This document shows, one piece after another, positions 54,242 through 63,447 of a stretch of 64,000 nucleotides of DNA. The position numbers and the translations under genes are program-made. Every line of letters begins with the position of its first letter. Position 1 is the first letter of the stretch. The notes below the pieces were generated by a model. That model was not told the origin of the DNA. It saw only the letters and a program-made list of their open reading frames with translations, and did not search any database. This DNA is from Gammaproteobacteria bacterium (GTDB lineage Bacteria > Pseudomonadota > Gammaproteobacteria > SG8-11), in assembly GCA_024641505.1 (NCBI GenBank), contig JAHECY010000009.1:20091-84090 (forward strand). The letters run 5' to 3'.

Positions 54242-56532
54242 ATTTCCGGTATCCAAGTAATGCTAAAACAACGCTTACCTTCATGATTCGGCATAGCCTT
54301 CAAGAGTTGACTGTAAGATTTGTTCAGCCGTTGCAGTCACGGCTCGCCTACAGAGTGACCACGGCGGTGGCGCTGCCGGTGGTGCTGTTCATTGTGCTGG
54401 GAGTCATTGCGGCCTCCCTGGTCATTTCACGGCAAATATCCTCGGGCGCCATGTTAAATTATCGGCACGACCTGGTGCTGCGCGCTGAACGCATCGGTGC
54501 GTTACTCGGCAATATTCTGGAACCCATGACTACACTGGCGCGCAATACCACGATCTCCAACGGGTTGATCGACAGTGCCGGACGCGAAACCTACCTGGTA
54601 CCGTTGTTGACGGGATTCAACAACGTTGCCGGGGTTCATGTCACGATAAAATTGCTGGATTTTCTCGGCATTGACATCGCCAGTAATGGTGATGTGCCAG
54701 AACTCGAAATGTACAGGGGGTGGATCAGGAAGGCCATTGACGTCGGCAAATCGGCCGCAAAGGTAATCAAGGTTTCTGGTGCTGATTACATCCTGGTTGT
54801 GAATGTTATTGTATATTCACGCACCCATTCGGGCGAAGGCGCCCTGGTATTTCTTTTTCCATTGACGGGCACCGACGATCTGGATACCGGTAGCGGTCAT
54901 ACTTACCATATCACTTATCAAGGCAGCTTCAATCCGTTTCCGGCGATGGGCGATGTTCCTGGCGAACAACCGGACGGTTTCATTTCCACGCCGATTCCGG
55001 TGCCGCCCCTGTTATCATCACTCAAGTTGGCGATTGGCACTGTGCCTGACATGTCGGCAGTCAATCGCAATCGCAATGATGCCATTGCGTTGCTGTTGTT
55101 GATCGGAGCTGGTGCCTTGTTCTTTGTGGTGATACTGGCGTTTTGGATCGGTCAACGCTTGGTGAAACCGTTGCAGGAATTGGCTCAGACGGCGAGCACT
55201 ATCGCCGATAATCTGTGGGTCGATCTACCGCCGGCGATACTTCGGAATGATGAGGTGGGAGCTCTTGACAAAGCATTGCGTGACATGCTCGGCAAGTTAC
55301 GCGATGTCTATCGCACTCTTGAGCAACGGGTGAACGAGCGCACCCGGGAACTTCAGGAGGCGATGCAGGATGCGGAACATGCGAGCCGCGCAAAATCGGA
55401 TTTTCTGTCGTCGATGAGCCATGAACTACGCACGCCCTTGAACGCAATCTTGGGTTTTGGACAATTGCTGGAATTGGATAACACACTTAATCCTGATCAG
55501 CAGTCCTCGGTGCAGCAAATACTGGCAAGTGGCAGGCATCTTCTCAATCTGGTGACACAGCTGCTGGACTTGACGCGCATCGAGAGTGGCGCCATGGAAA
55601 TCACCTTGGAAAAGGTTTGTGTGCGCGATCTGCTGGAAGAGTGCGTAATCATGATGACGCCGGTCGCGCAACACTATAAAGTCGCTCTGGTCAACGAAAG
55701 CAAACTTCATGACAATCTGTATGTCACCGGCGATGTGACCCGCTTGCGGCAATGTGTGCTGAATTTGGTTAGTAATGCTATCAAGTATAATGTCGAAAGG
55801 GGTGTGGTAATTGTCAAACATGATCAAGGTCACGACGACACCGTGGTTATCTCCGTACAGGACACTGGAATTGGGATACCGGCGGATCGGCATGATAATA
55901 TATTTCAGTCTTTTTCGCGCCTGGGACAGGAAAAGTCGGCCATAGAGGGTACCGGCATCGGTCTGGTGCTTACTCAGCGGATTTTACACCTGATGGACGG
56001 TAGCGTCACATTTATCAGTGACAGTGGCAAAGGCAGCACGTTTAGCATTAGTCTACCGATGGCCGAACCGGCGGAGACGGTGTCCGGAGAGAGAGTCCCG
56101 GGATTGGTGCGTGGGGCGCGAGGCGCGCGCACTTCCGAGCGTAAAACGGTGCTTTATGTGGAAGATAATCCGGCCAATTTACTGCTGGTGCAGAAAATTC
56201 TCGAAACGCGACCCGATATTGATTTGATTTCGGCCCACAATGCAGATCTCGGAATCGATATTGCGTTGTCGCATCAGCCTGATTTGATTCTCATGGATAT
56301 ACACTTGCCGGGGAAAAATGGCTTTGCCGCTCTCGCCGAATTGCGGAATCAGCAAGAAACATCCGCCATTCCGGTGATCGCGGTAAGTGCCGCGGCAATG
56401 CCAAGAGATGTGAAACGGGCACTCGATGCGGGCTTCAATGATTACCTGACCAAGCCGCTGGAGATAGACAAGTTTCTCGGAATCCTGGATCGGGTGTTCA
56501 ATAGCCAGAATGAAAATTTGCGCGCTGGATGA
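54238..56532 (+). CDS. Hybrid sensor histidine kinase (HAMP-HisKA-HATPase-REC)
   Basis: About 764 aa. TM1 (VVLFIVLGVIAASLVI) and TM2 at about 280-300 (ALLLLIGAGALFFVVILAFWI) frame a periplasmic sensor domain, followed by HAMP, HisKA with H-box SSMSHELRTPLNA, HATPase with LVSNAIKYN and DTGIGIPAD, and a C-terminal receiver (LYVEDNPANL, LILMDIHLPGKNG, LTKPLEID). The start is either TTG 54238 overlapping the upstream stop or ATG 54283; neither has a clear ribosome binding site, which fits translational coupling. The periplasmic domain may read the binding protein encoded just upstream. Confidence 0.9.
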   Translation: MNFRYPSNAKTTLTFMIRHSLQELTVRFVQPLQSRLAYRVTTAVALPVVLFIVLGVIAASLVISRQISSGAMLNYRHDLVLRAERIGALLGNILEPMTTLARNTTISNGLIDSAGRETYLVPLLTGFNNVAGVHVTIKLLDFLGIDIASNGDVPELEMYRGWIRKAIDVGKSAAKVIKVSGADYILVVNVIVYSRTHSGEGALVFLFPLTGTDDLDTGSGHTYHITYQGSFNPFPAMGDVPGEQPDGFISTPIPVPPLLSSLKLAIGTVPDMSAVNRNRNDAIALLLLIGAGALFFVVILAFWIGQRLVKPLQELAQTASTIADNLWVDLPPAILRNDEVGALDKALRDMLGKLRDVYRTLEQRVNERTRELQEAMQDAEHASRAKSDFLSSMSHELRTPLNAILGFGQLLELDNTLNPDQQSSVQQILASGRHLLNLVTQLLDLTRIESGAMEITLEKVCVRDLLEECVIMMTPVAQHYKVALVNESKLHDNLYVTGDVTRLRQCVLNLVSNAIKYNVERGVVIVKHDQGHDDTVVISVQDTGIGIPADRHDNIFQSFSRLGQEKSAIEGTGIGLVLTQRILHLMDGSVTFISDSGKGSTFSISLPMAEPAETVSGERVPGLVRGARGARTSERKTVLYVEDNPANLLLVQKILETRPDIDLISAHNADLGIDIALSHQPDLILMDIHLPGKNGFAALAELRNQQETSAIPVIAVSAAAMPRDVKRALDAGFNDYLTKPLEIDKFLGILDRVFNSQNENLRAG

Positions 56533-56662
56533 GATTATTATCTTTCAGATCAAGTAAGAATGGACTTGCGACAGAAATAAGAAAATCCTGGTTTGACGCC
56601 TTTGTCTGGCATGTTGTTGAGGAAGTATAGGGTTTAATTGAAATACAAGAGTCTGCATATCC

Positions 56663-57319
56663 ATGCCTGGAGCCAAATTACTTTATATTGCAGATCCAAT
56701 GTGTTCCTGGTGCTGGGGATTTTCTCCGGTGATCAAGCGTGTGTTCGAAACCTACGGGCGATCGTTGAGTCTTGATCTGGTCATGGGCGGCTTGCGACCC
56801 GGAACCACCGAAATCATGAATGCCGAGACGGGCGCGCTGGTGCGTGATCACTGGCGCCACGTAACGCAACTCTCCGGCCAGACCTTTAACTATGAATTTT
56901 TTGATCGTACGACCTTCATTTACGATACGGAACCCCCCAGCCGCGCACTGGTGACGGTGCGTCTGATGCATCCCGGCTTAACCTTCAATTATCTTGATAG
57001 TCTGCATCGCGCGTTCTATCAACAGAATCTCGATATCACCGACAGCCAAAACCTGACAGATCTTGCCGCCGCTTTGGGTATTGAACCGCAGCTATTCGCC
57101 AAACGTTTTGTCAGTCAAGAGACGCGTACGGAAACGTTTCGGGACTTTTATCGGGCCCGGCAGTTGGGTGTAACCGGTTTTCCCACGTTGATTGGAATCG
57201 GAAATCGGGAGCCGCGAGTGATTACGGCAGGCTACCGGTCGTTTGATATGTTATCGGTGGAACTTGAAAGATTTCTGGTGGTTTGTGCCGCCAACTTGGC
57301 ACAGGATGATCAGGATTGA
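56663..57319 (+). CDS. DsbA-family thioredoxin-fold protein (CSWC)
   Basis: A 218-aa cytoplasmic DsbA/FrnE-like protein without signal peptide. The active site is PMCSWCWGFSP (CxxC), the insertion domain is helical, and the cis-Pro loop is VTGFPTLIGI. Related proteins act as disulfide or dithiol oxidoreductases in the cytoplasm. Its substrate is unknown, and no functional link to its neighbours is evident. Confidence 0.82.
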   Translation: MPGAKLLYIADPMCSWCWGFSPVIKRVFETYGRSLSLDLVMGGLRPGTTEIMNAETGALVRDHWRHVTQLSGQTFNYEFFDRTTFIYDTEPPSRALVTVRLMHPGLTFNYLDSLHRAFYQQNLDITDSQNLTDLAAALGIEPQLFAKRFVSQETRTETFRDFYRARQLGVTGFPTLIGIGNREPRVITAGYRSFDMLSVELERFLVVCAANLAQDDQD

Positions 57320-57351
57320 TGATTTTTGTGGATTGGTGCAAACGAATCCGG

Positions 57352-57432
57352 TCAGAGCAATAGTAGTATTGTTCCCAATACCATGATCAGCAGAACGATT
57401 TCCAGAAGAACAGCTTGTTCAGTGTCGTGCAT
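57352..57432 (-). CDS. 26-aa single-span membrane peptide
   Basis: Not in the ORF track. An ATG at 57432 with AAGGA eight bases upstream opens a 26-codon frame that encodes a polar seven-residue N terminus (MHDTEQA) and one hydrophobic helix (VLLEIVLLIMVLGTILLLL), then TGA. The signal is good for such a short frame, but the family is unknown. It converges on the DsbA-family gene. Confidence 0.5.
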   Translation of the reverse strand: MHDTEQAVLLEIVLLIMVLGTILLLL

Positions 57433-57797
57433 GGGGAGGATCCTTCTTTGATGTAATAAGTGGCTGCCCAAATAATAATCAACCGAAAGGTGCGCAGCAG
57501 CGGCATTTTTAGCTCGCAAAGTGTGAATTATTTACGTTTTTCTCTGATCTCCGTTGTCTTTCTTAATGCTGTCGAAAAATTGCTCATATGGAAGTTTTGC
57601 CCATTGTCTCGCCAACTTCGCCTGAATAGGTGGCTGGCACGACAATTTTTGCTTTACATCACCTGATGTTTCACCTAAATTATGCGGCACATAAAACTAA
57701 TTGATTCGTGGATTTATGAAGTTGATAGGGACGGAAACATTATAATAATTAGTGAGTTACAAGGAACGCTCGCAACCAATATAGAAAAATCATTGTT
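57433..57797. other. Gap upstream of the CRP/FNR-type gene
   Basis: A 365-base region with the divergent promoters of the small membrane peptide and the regulator. A clear TATAAT (57741-57746) sits in an AT-rich stretch 50-60 bases before the regulator, but no well-spaced -35 is evident. A 68-aa + strand ORF here looks like noise. Confidence 0.4.
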
Positions 57798-58577
57798 ATG
57801 TTAAAAACGCTAGATAATGCCGGGGGGAATCACCAAATGGTTATGGAAAACGTCGCACATTTGAATAACGCAAGCTTTTTACTTCGTCTCAATGAACATG
57901 AGCGCGCGGAATTATTAAAATTGGGGAAAAAGCAGACCTTTCGCCGCAATGAAATACTCTTCCATGCGGGTGACGCCAGTGATTACGCGTACATACTCCT
58001 GGATGGCAGAGTAAAAATTTATCAAATCGCCAGCTATGGCAAGGAAGTAATTTTGTGGTTTTGCTTTCCGGGAGAATTGTTCGGCTTATCGGAAATTTTC
58101 AACGGAGAATTGCGGGAAGCGCATGCCGAGGCATGCCGAGATCTTACGGTGCTCGCCATTGCCTACAGTGATTTACGGGGTTATGTCGCGCAATATCCTA
58201 ATGCCGCAATGCACATCATCGACATGCTTGCCGGCAGGGTACGCATTCTGAGCAATTCCATGTTGAATCTGGTTGCGGACGATGTGAACTCACGAGTAAT
58301 GAAATTATTGTATCGATTGGCAAAATGTTACGGACAGCAGCAGGGTGAAGCCATACGTTTGCCTATGCACCTGACGCATCAGGAATTGGCGGACATGATC
58401 GGCACCAGCCGGCAAACAGTTACCGTGGTTCTGGGGGATTTGCGGCGTCAGGGAACTATTGAAATTAGAAATCATATGATTTCAATATTGCAGCCCGAAC
58501 GCATGAAACCTTCGGATGGCGCCGCTAATCACACGCATTTTGAACAATCCGCTTCCATGACCGGTATTGCCATTTGA
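57798..58577 (+). CDS. CRP/FNR-family transcriptional regulator
   Basis: A 259-aa regulator. The cyclic-nucleotide-binding fold spans about 30-150 (FRRNEILFHAGDASDYAYIL, FPGELFGLSEIF), then a long dimer helix and a winged helix (LTHQELADMIGTSRQTVTVVLGDL). It lacks the N-terminal Cys set of FNR, so it should not carry that Fe-S cluster. CRP's key cAMP-binding Arg-Ser pair is not obvious either, which leaves the effector open. ATG 57837, after GGGGGG, is an alternative start to 57798. A hairpin lies 28 bases after its stop. Confidence 0.88.
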   Translation: MLKTLDNAGGNHQMVMENVAHLNNASFLLRLNEHERAELLKLGKKQTFRRNEILFHAGDASDYAYILLDGRVKIYQIASYGKEVILWFCFPGELFGLSEIFNGELREAHAEACRDLTVLAIAYSDLRGYVAQYPNAAMHIIDMLAGRVRILSNSMLNLVADDVNSRVMKLLYRLAKCYGQQQGEAIRLPMHLTHQELADMIGTSRQTVTVVLGDLRRQGTIEIRNHMISILQPERMKPSDGAANHTHFEQSASMTGIAI

Positions 58578-58604
58578 CGCCGGAATTCATCAATATCTAA
58601 GAAT

Positions 58605-58639
58605 GCCTGAGTCTGAAATTGCACGTTTCAGGCTCAGGC
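58605..58639 (+). terminator. Strong hairpin after the CRP/FNR-type gene
   Basis: GCCTGAGTCTGAAA and TTTCAGGCTCAGGC form a 14-bp stem with one G-T wobble and a 7-base loop. No T-run follows, but the length and position make a terminator or 3' stabilising role likely. Confidence 0.6.
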
Positions 58640-58890
58640 CCAATTCATAGTAACCACAAGGTATTTCGGTGTAAGAGCCGTCAGTGACTCGTGTATTCAG
58701 CAGTGATGCCAGCCTCGACGATCTGACCACCGCGTAAATTTCCGTGTCGCTTCCTCGGTCAGCGCTATAACTGACATCAATGTTTTCTGTAAGGCACCTG
58801 TAAGAACCGATAGCGTAGATTTTTCGAGGTTGGTGAGGTCGATGTCTGACGAAATAGGGATGCACGTGTACATATTCAGGGAGCAAGACA
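58640..58890. other. Gap before the small lipoprotein gene
   Basis: About 250 bases after the hairpin. Reverse ORFs here (102 and 64 aa) show no family. The lipoprotein promoter should be near the right end; no convincing -35/-10 pair stands out. Confidence 0.35.
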
Positions 58891-59739
58891 ATGATCAACA
58901 GATTTTACTATGCGGTGATGACGTTAGGCATCACCAGTTCGGTGCTCTTTGCCTGTTCCGGCGGGGATGACGATGGTGCGAAGCGCGATCGTGAGGACAA
59001 CGGCTCAGTTCAGTACCGTGGGAACAGCAGTGAAGCAACGGTAAATGGCGCCAATTCCAAGGAGTTGGGACAAAACGCGCTTGATGCCATGGCGTATTCC
59101 AAAGACGCGGACAATGCCCAAGGCATGGTTCCGGTGAGCCAGACTGGCACTGCACGCATCAATCTCGCCTTACATGCCGAGAGCAGCAACGGGGAGTGCG
59201 GCGGCAGTGTCGAGGTTGCGCATGTCGGCACGGATTATAGCGAAAAGTTCCATAATTATTGTATCAAGAATGATGATGGCGAAGTACGTATTAATGGCAT
59301 TCTCCGCACCACTATCGATATCACAGCAAAACTCAGCACTGTTTCCTTTGTAGCGTTAACCGTTACCACGGGAGGCAAGGAAATTGTCCTGAATGGCTCG
59401 CAGGAAACAGATTTGAATTCCGGTCGGGTAACGATACGTTGGGATGTTACCCATGAGGGCAAAAGTTATCGCATCGTAGATTATGCAGTGATGGGCGATG
59501 ATTTCTCCGGATATACGGTGACTGACGGCCGGCTTTTCCACGAAATATACGGTAGCGTCACGGTGAGTGCGCAAAGTCCGGTAACGTATTTCGATTGCGC
59601 CAACGGCAAGCCCATGCATGGAAAACTGATTTATTCAGGTGCTGCCGGCAGTACGGGTTCCGTGGAGTTTTTGAATTGTCAGCAGTATCAGGTGTGCGTG
59701 GGGAATTCTACAATGTGTGACGAGTATACCTGGCAGTAG
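58891..59739 (+). CDS. Hypothetical lipoprotein
   Basis: A 282-aa lipoprotein with lipobox LFAC and an acidic, low-complexity linker (SGGDDDGAKRDREDNG). The rest is beta-rich, with several Cys near the C terminus (FDCANGKPMHG, FLNCQQYQVCVGNSTMCD) that may form disulfides. The residue after the lipid Cys is Ser, not Asp, so outer-membrane sorting is expected. GGAG lies seven bases before the ATG. I do not recognise the family. Confidence 0.75.
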   Translation: MINRFYYAVMTLGITSSVLFACSGGDDDGAKRDREDNGSVQYRGNSSEATVNGANSKELGQNALDAMAYSKDADNAQGMVPVSQTGTARINLALHAESSNGECGGSVEVAHVGTDYSEKFHNYCIKNDDGEVRINGILRTTIDITAKLSTVSFVALTVTTGGKEIVLNGSQETDLNSGRVTIRWDVTHEGKSYRIVDYAVMGDDFSGYTVTDGRLFHEIYGSVTVSAQSPVTYFDCANGKPMHGKLIYSGAAGSTGSVEFLNCQQYQVCVGNSTMCDEYTWQ

Positions 59740-59803
59740 TTGCTGCAAAGCGTCGTCGGTGGGCTGCGCCTGTTGATGGCCACGGATTTATGCATGCGCA
59801 AAA

Positions 59804-62422
59804 TCAATTGGCGGATAAGGTTGTGCCATTGACGCCGGGGTCAGGTATGGCCAGTGCGTCCCGGAATTTTTCCGCTTCAACTTTACGTTTCGCGTAGCTA
59901 TCGTCGTTATTGAGCTTGCTGGGGAAGAAATCAAAATATTCCTGCCATGCCACTTGGGCTTTTTCCCGGGAGGTGGAGGACGGACGCAATTTTTGAATTT
60001 GGTGATAGGCAAGAGCCAGATAATAATACGCGTCATGAGTCATGCCCATGCGTTTCAGTTCATCAATGAATCTGGCATGGTCGCGCGCCCAGAGCAGCGC
60101 ATCGGTTGCTTTCATATAGGATAGCGCGGCGGCAGCGGGATTTTCAGCGACCAATGTTTCCGCCTGACTGTTGTAGGCGCGACCCAGTAACACATAGATA
60201 TCGTTGTGTTGCCGATTTAGCGTTTGATCGATACGTTTTACACTGAGTGTGCGCTCGATTTCCTTAATGGCGGCAGTAGGGTCTTTTTTGTCGACGAGAA
60301 ATAACTCGGCAAGCAAGTATCGGAGCGCAATATAATCCGGATGGTCAGGAGTCGACGCTTGCAATGTGATAATCGCGTCATCAATCTTTTTGGCTTGCTG
60401 CTGTTTACGGGCAATACCCAGAATGTCTGATGGCAACAAAATTTTTGCATTGCCCGTAAGATCAATGTTGGGCTTGCCGGCAGTAACAATTTGACGCCAG
60501 GCTACATACCCCTCGGGTGCCTGCAACTCCAGGGAATGGAATCCAGATGCCAAGGCGATGGGATTGGTCAAGGGGGTTGTGCCCACCTTGGCGCCATCAA
60601 CGAGGATGGTTGCACCTGCGGGTTCCGAATCAATAACAAAATTCGATTTGGCAGGCGTCATCTCCAGCGTGATTTTTTCCCCTGGAATCTTGGGCATTAC
60701 TCGTGCGCTGAGCGGCAGGTAACCGGGACGTTGTAATACCAGCCAAGCGTCCGCGCCTCGCTGCGCGGGCACATTCAGGGTACCATCACGTTTGGTTTGG
60801 CCGGTCCAGATACCATCCACGAATACGTTAACATTTTCCAGAGGGCTCATTCTGCCCCCCTCGCTGCTGTTGACATTAAGCGCCAAATAACTCCGGTAGG
60901 TCTGCATGCTGGTATCAATGCGGGTGATTTTGTCGCCGATTTTTATTTTGTCACCAGGTTTGACATTATTTTCAACAAGCACAGGTTGATTGTTGTTGGT
61001 GTAACGCAGGGCTAATGCGCCCACGGTTCTGGAACCGGTAACTTCGCCATGGGCATCTTTGATGATCGAGTGCACGGTAAACATGTCGTTTTCCGCAAGC
61101 GGGAATGCGTTGCCCATTAAATTGACCTTGATGCCGCTCACATCCATGCTGACTACCGCGCCTTCAAACGGAAAACGTTTGCGGACATTTCCAATGATTT
61201 CGACCACGGCTTTGGTGATGTCGCGACTGGTGCCACCGTCCATGCGTGCCAAGTGACCAAACAACAACTTGCCGTCAAAGCGGTAAAATCTCACGTCGAG
61301 CAATTTACCGGAAACGTCGTTTGCGACATTGCCGACGATCAATAAATCAAGATCGTCGCGCAATCCGGAGTTTTCCCAGCCGTCGGTGAGTAGTTTGTCA
61401 ATATCCATGCCGGAAGCGTTAATGATATGAGTCAGTACGTCTTGAGGTATTTCCTGAAATGCCTGGCTTGCCCGGAAAAAATTCGATGCGAACTGTTGGC
61501 GTGCGTCTACGGCGAGGGAGGCACTGCCTCCAGACTCAGAGGTGTCTGAAAAAGTAAAGACCCCGGTTCGCAACGGCGGTGCGTTCGCGGGAAGATATTG
61601 CAGTTCAAACGATAACGGACCTTTCAGCGTGACGTTTTCTTCACGTTTTTCCGGTATCTGATTGCCGGCAATGAAGTTCAGGACCGCACTGCCGCCATGA
61701 ATGCCGGTATGTAAATAGGTGAAGATGCCACGATTGTCGGTTTTGCCGAGCAAGGTTTCATTCAAGTATACATCGATATTCTTCAACGGCGTTACCAGCT
61801 CATTTGTTTCGGTGACCGCAGTAATACGCAGCACCGCCTGCTCTATTAAATTGGCGCTGAAGGTGCTGCCCGATTTATTTATTACCGCCAGGGTTGTGGG
61901 CATATAGCCGGATCTGGAAATAGAGACCTCGGTCATATTTTCAGGCCATTCCTTGAAAGCGAACTCGAACAAGCCTTTGCTGTTGGTTTTACCCAATTCC
62001 TGTTTGCCTTGGCTGATCACGGCATGCTCCAACAGTTTGTCACCGCATTTTGCCTCAAAGATGATAAAAGGCTGCAATACGGCATTTACTTCATAAATGC
62101 CGCCCGATCGTTTTTCGGTACCCGCAATATAGATCTCGCCCGACCATGATTTTGCCTGCATGTCGGCGGTTTTGTAACTAACAGTGATCGGTGTTGTCGT
62201 GTTGCGCATTTTCTGCAACGGCGTGGTTAGCATGCCGTCTGCATTGGTGACACCCACCGGTGCATCATCGATAACCACCTGCGCTTGCGCCAGAGCTTGT
62301 CCAGACAGGGTAGCGCTGACCTTGACGGTCAAGGACACGGGCTGCTCCGTGCACGCTGCCAGGAAGATCAAGATGAAGCCGCAGCAGGACAGTGTTCTCG
62401 GTAAGCGGGAAACGAATAACAT
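59804..62422 (-). CDS. Multidomain lipoprotein: CNA_B-like repeats, FlgT/CsgG-like region, PEGA, TPR
   Basis: An 872-aa lipoprotein (lipobox LAAC; start ATG 62422, the track begins 19 codons earlier). Order: three carboxypeptidase-regulatory/CNA_B-type beta repeats (about 25-265: ATLSGQALAQAQVVIDDAPV, NIDVYLNETLLGKTDNRG); a region at about 290-500 resembling FlgT/CsgG-type domains (LLIVGNVANDVSGKLLDVRF, GNAFPLAENDMFTVHSI, VKPGDKIKIGDKI); PEGA-type repeats (FVIDSEPAGATILVDGAKVG); and a C-terminal TPR-like part. The FlgT/CsgG resemblance is by eye. It is probably an outer-membrane scaffold facing the periplasm; no partner gene is adjacent. Confidence 0.75.
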   Translation of the reverse strand: MLFVSRLPRTLSCCGFILIFLAACTEQPVSLTVKVSATLSGQALAQAQVVIDDAPVGVTNADGMLTTPLQKMRNTTTPITVSYKTADMQAKSWSGEIYIAGTEKRSGGIYEVNAVLQPFIIFEAKCGDKLLEHAVISQGKQELGKTNSKGLFEFAFKEWPENMTEVSISRSGYMPTTLAVINKSGSTFSANLIEQAVLRITAVTETNELVTPLKNIDVYLNETLLGKTDNRGIFTYLHTGIHGGSAVLNFIAGNQIPEKREENVTLKGPLSFELQYLPANAPPLRTGVFTFSDTSESGGSASLAVDARQQFASNFFRASQAFQEIPQDVLTHIINASGMDIDKLLTDGWENSGLRDDLDLLIVGNVANDVSGKLLDVRFYRFDGKLLFGHLARMDGGTSRDITKAVVEIIGNVRKRFPFEGAVVSMDVSGIKVNLMGNAFPLAENDMFTVHSIIKDAHGEVTGSRTVGALALRYTNNNQPVLVENNVKPGDKIKIGDKITRIDTSMQTYRSYLALNVNSSEGGRMSPLENVNVFVDGIWTGQTKRDGTLNVPAQRGADAWLVLQRPGYLPLSARVMPKIPGEKITLEMTPAKSNFVIDSEPAGATILVDGAKVGTTPLTNPIALASGFHSLELQAPEGYVAWRQIVTAGKPNIDLTGNAKILLPSDILGIARKQQQAKKIDDAIITLQASTPDHPDYIALRYLLAELFLVDKKDPTAAIKEIERTLSVKRIDQTLNRQHNDIYVLLGRAYNSQAETLVAENPAAAALSYMKATDALLWARDHARFIDELKRMGMTHDAYYYLALAYHQIQKLRPSSTSREKAQVAWQEYFDFFPSKLNNDDSYAKRKVEAEKFRDALAIPDPGVNGTTLSAN

Positions 62423-62812
62423 GGTATAAACCTTCAGACTAGGGTCAGAGTGAGATACTTGCAAACTGGCGGACAACATTGCGCATTAACTGATGTTATC
62501 GGATACCTTTGGGGCGACTTTAAAATGTTAGTAATTATGCGGCTATTATTTGTCCTGCTGACTAGCCTTGCCACAGGGCTACGGGTGGCCGCCGCTACTG
62601 AAATATTGCCAGTCCAGGCGTAACCACGGGTTGGCAAGACCACCGAAATAGCCATAAATATTAAATTGAATTATGCGAATGTGATTGGATTCAAGGAAGT
62701 AGTGTGATAACCGATGTATTTTCAGGATATGCAAGATGAGAGAATGTGTATTAATGCATTATTGCAGGTGGTCAATGGTCGGTTTCGCTGACGGACAACA
62801 AGGAAACACACT
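62423..62812. other. Divergent gap between the multidomain lipoprotein and the receiver
   Basis: About 390 bases holding promoters for both directions. ORFs in the track (73 aa reverse, among others) are not convincing. AAGGAAA lies six bases before the receiver ATG. No repeat was noticed. Confidence 0.4.
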
Positions 62813-63226
62813 ATGAATCCGAAAGTACTGGTAATCGAGAGTAATATTGTCAGCCGCTTTGAAATTCGAAAGCTGCTCAACCAGTTGTGCTGCGAGATGG
62901 TCACCGTGGTCAATGGCGCGTTGGCAGTGGAGGCAGTGGAGCGTGAAGATTTCGATATCATCATCATGAATCCCAATATTGCGCTGTTGAGTGGCGTGGC
63001 GACGACGAAAAAATTGCGGGCACTGAGATCGAAATCTGAGTTACCGATCCTGGCCATGGTAAACGGTTACGATATTCGCCTGGGCTATGACTATGCCTTG
63101 GCGGGTGTCAACGATCTGGTCTACATGCCGGCCAGCCGGGAGAGTCTGGGTGCCGCGCTTTGTAAATGGCTGCCGGTGTATCGTTCCAGCATGACCGAGG
63201 CGTATTACAAAACCGGTACGCACTAA
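62813..63226 (+). CDS. Degenerate stand-alone receiver-domain protein
   Basis: A 137-aa CheY-like protein. The fold is complete, but the phosphorylation residues are not. The acidic pair is VIESN, the expected phospho-Asp is Asn in IIIMNPNIALLSG, and the conserved Lys is replaced in LVYMPASRES. It probably works as a phosphorylation-independent protein-binding domain. No kinase or output domain is adjacent, so the partner is unknown. Confidence 0.8.
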   Translation: MNPKVLVIESNIVSRFEIRKLLNQLCCEMVTVVNGALAVEAVEREDFDIIIMNPNIALLSGVATTKKLRALRSKSELPILAMVNGYDIRLGYDYALAGVNDLVYMPASRESLGAALCKWLPVYRSSMTEAYYKTGTH

Positions 63227-63447
63227 TCTGGCAGGTACGGCGCCAACCCGCGCATCAGCCGGCGCGCGAGCAGCGCGCCGAGCGCCATGCCGGCGTTGGT
63301 CATGTTACGTTTTCCACAGCATGGCGTGACTCTCCGTAGATGTGTTACCGCTACCCATTCTTCGTTACAATACTCCGGATATTCGATAATCAATAGGCGG
63401 CGCTGCATCGCTGGTCTAAGAAATGTCTTGCCCACGGATTACTAAAG

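Noticed and set aside
58590-58898. 102-aa reverse ORF beside the lipoprotein gene
   Set aside because: It includes the terminator-like hairpin in its 3' end, overlaps the lipoprotein start, and shows no family motif.
63223-63435. 70-aa reverse ORF between the receiver and arfB
   Set aside because: It overlaps the stop of the receiver gene, has no clear ribosome site or recognisable family, and its Leu/Arg-rich end looks like random reading of GC-rich DNA.
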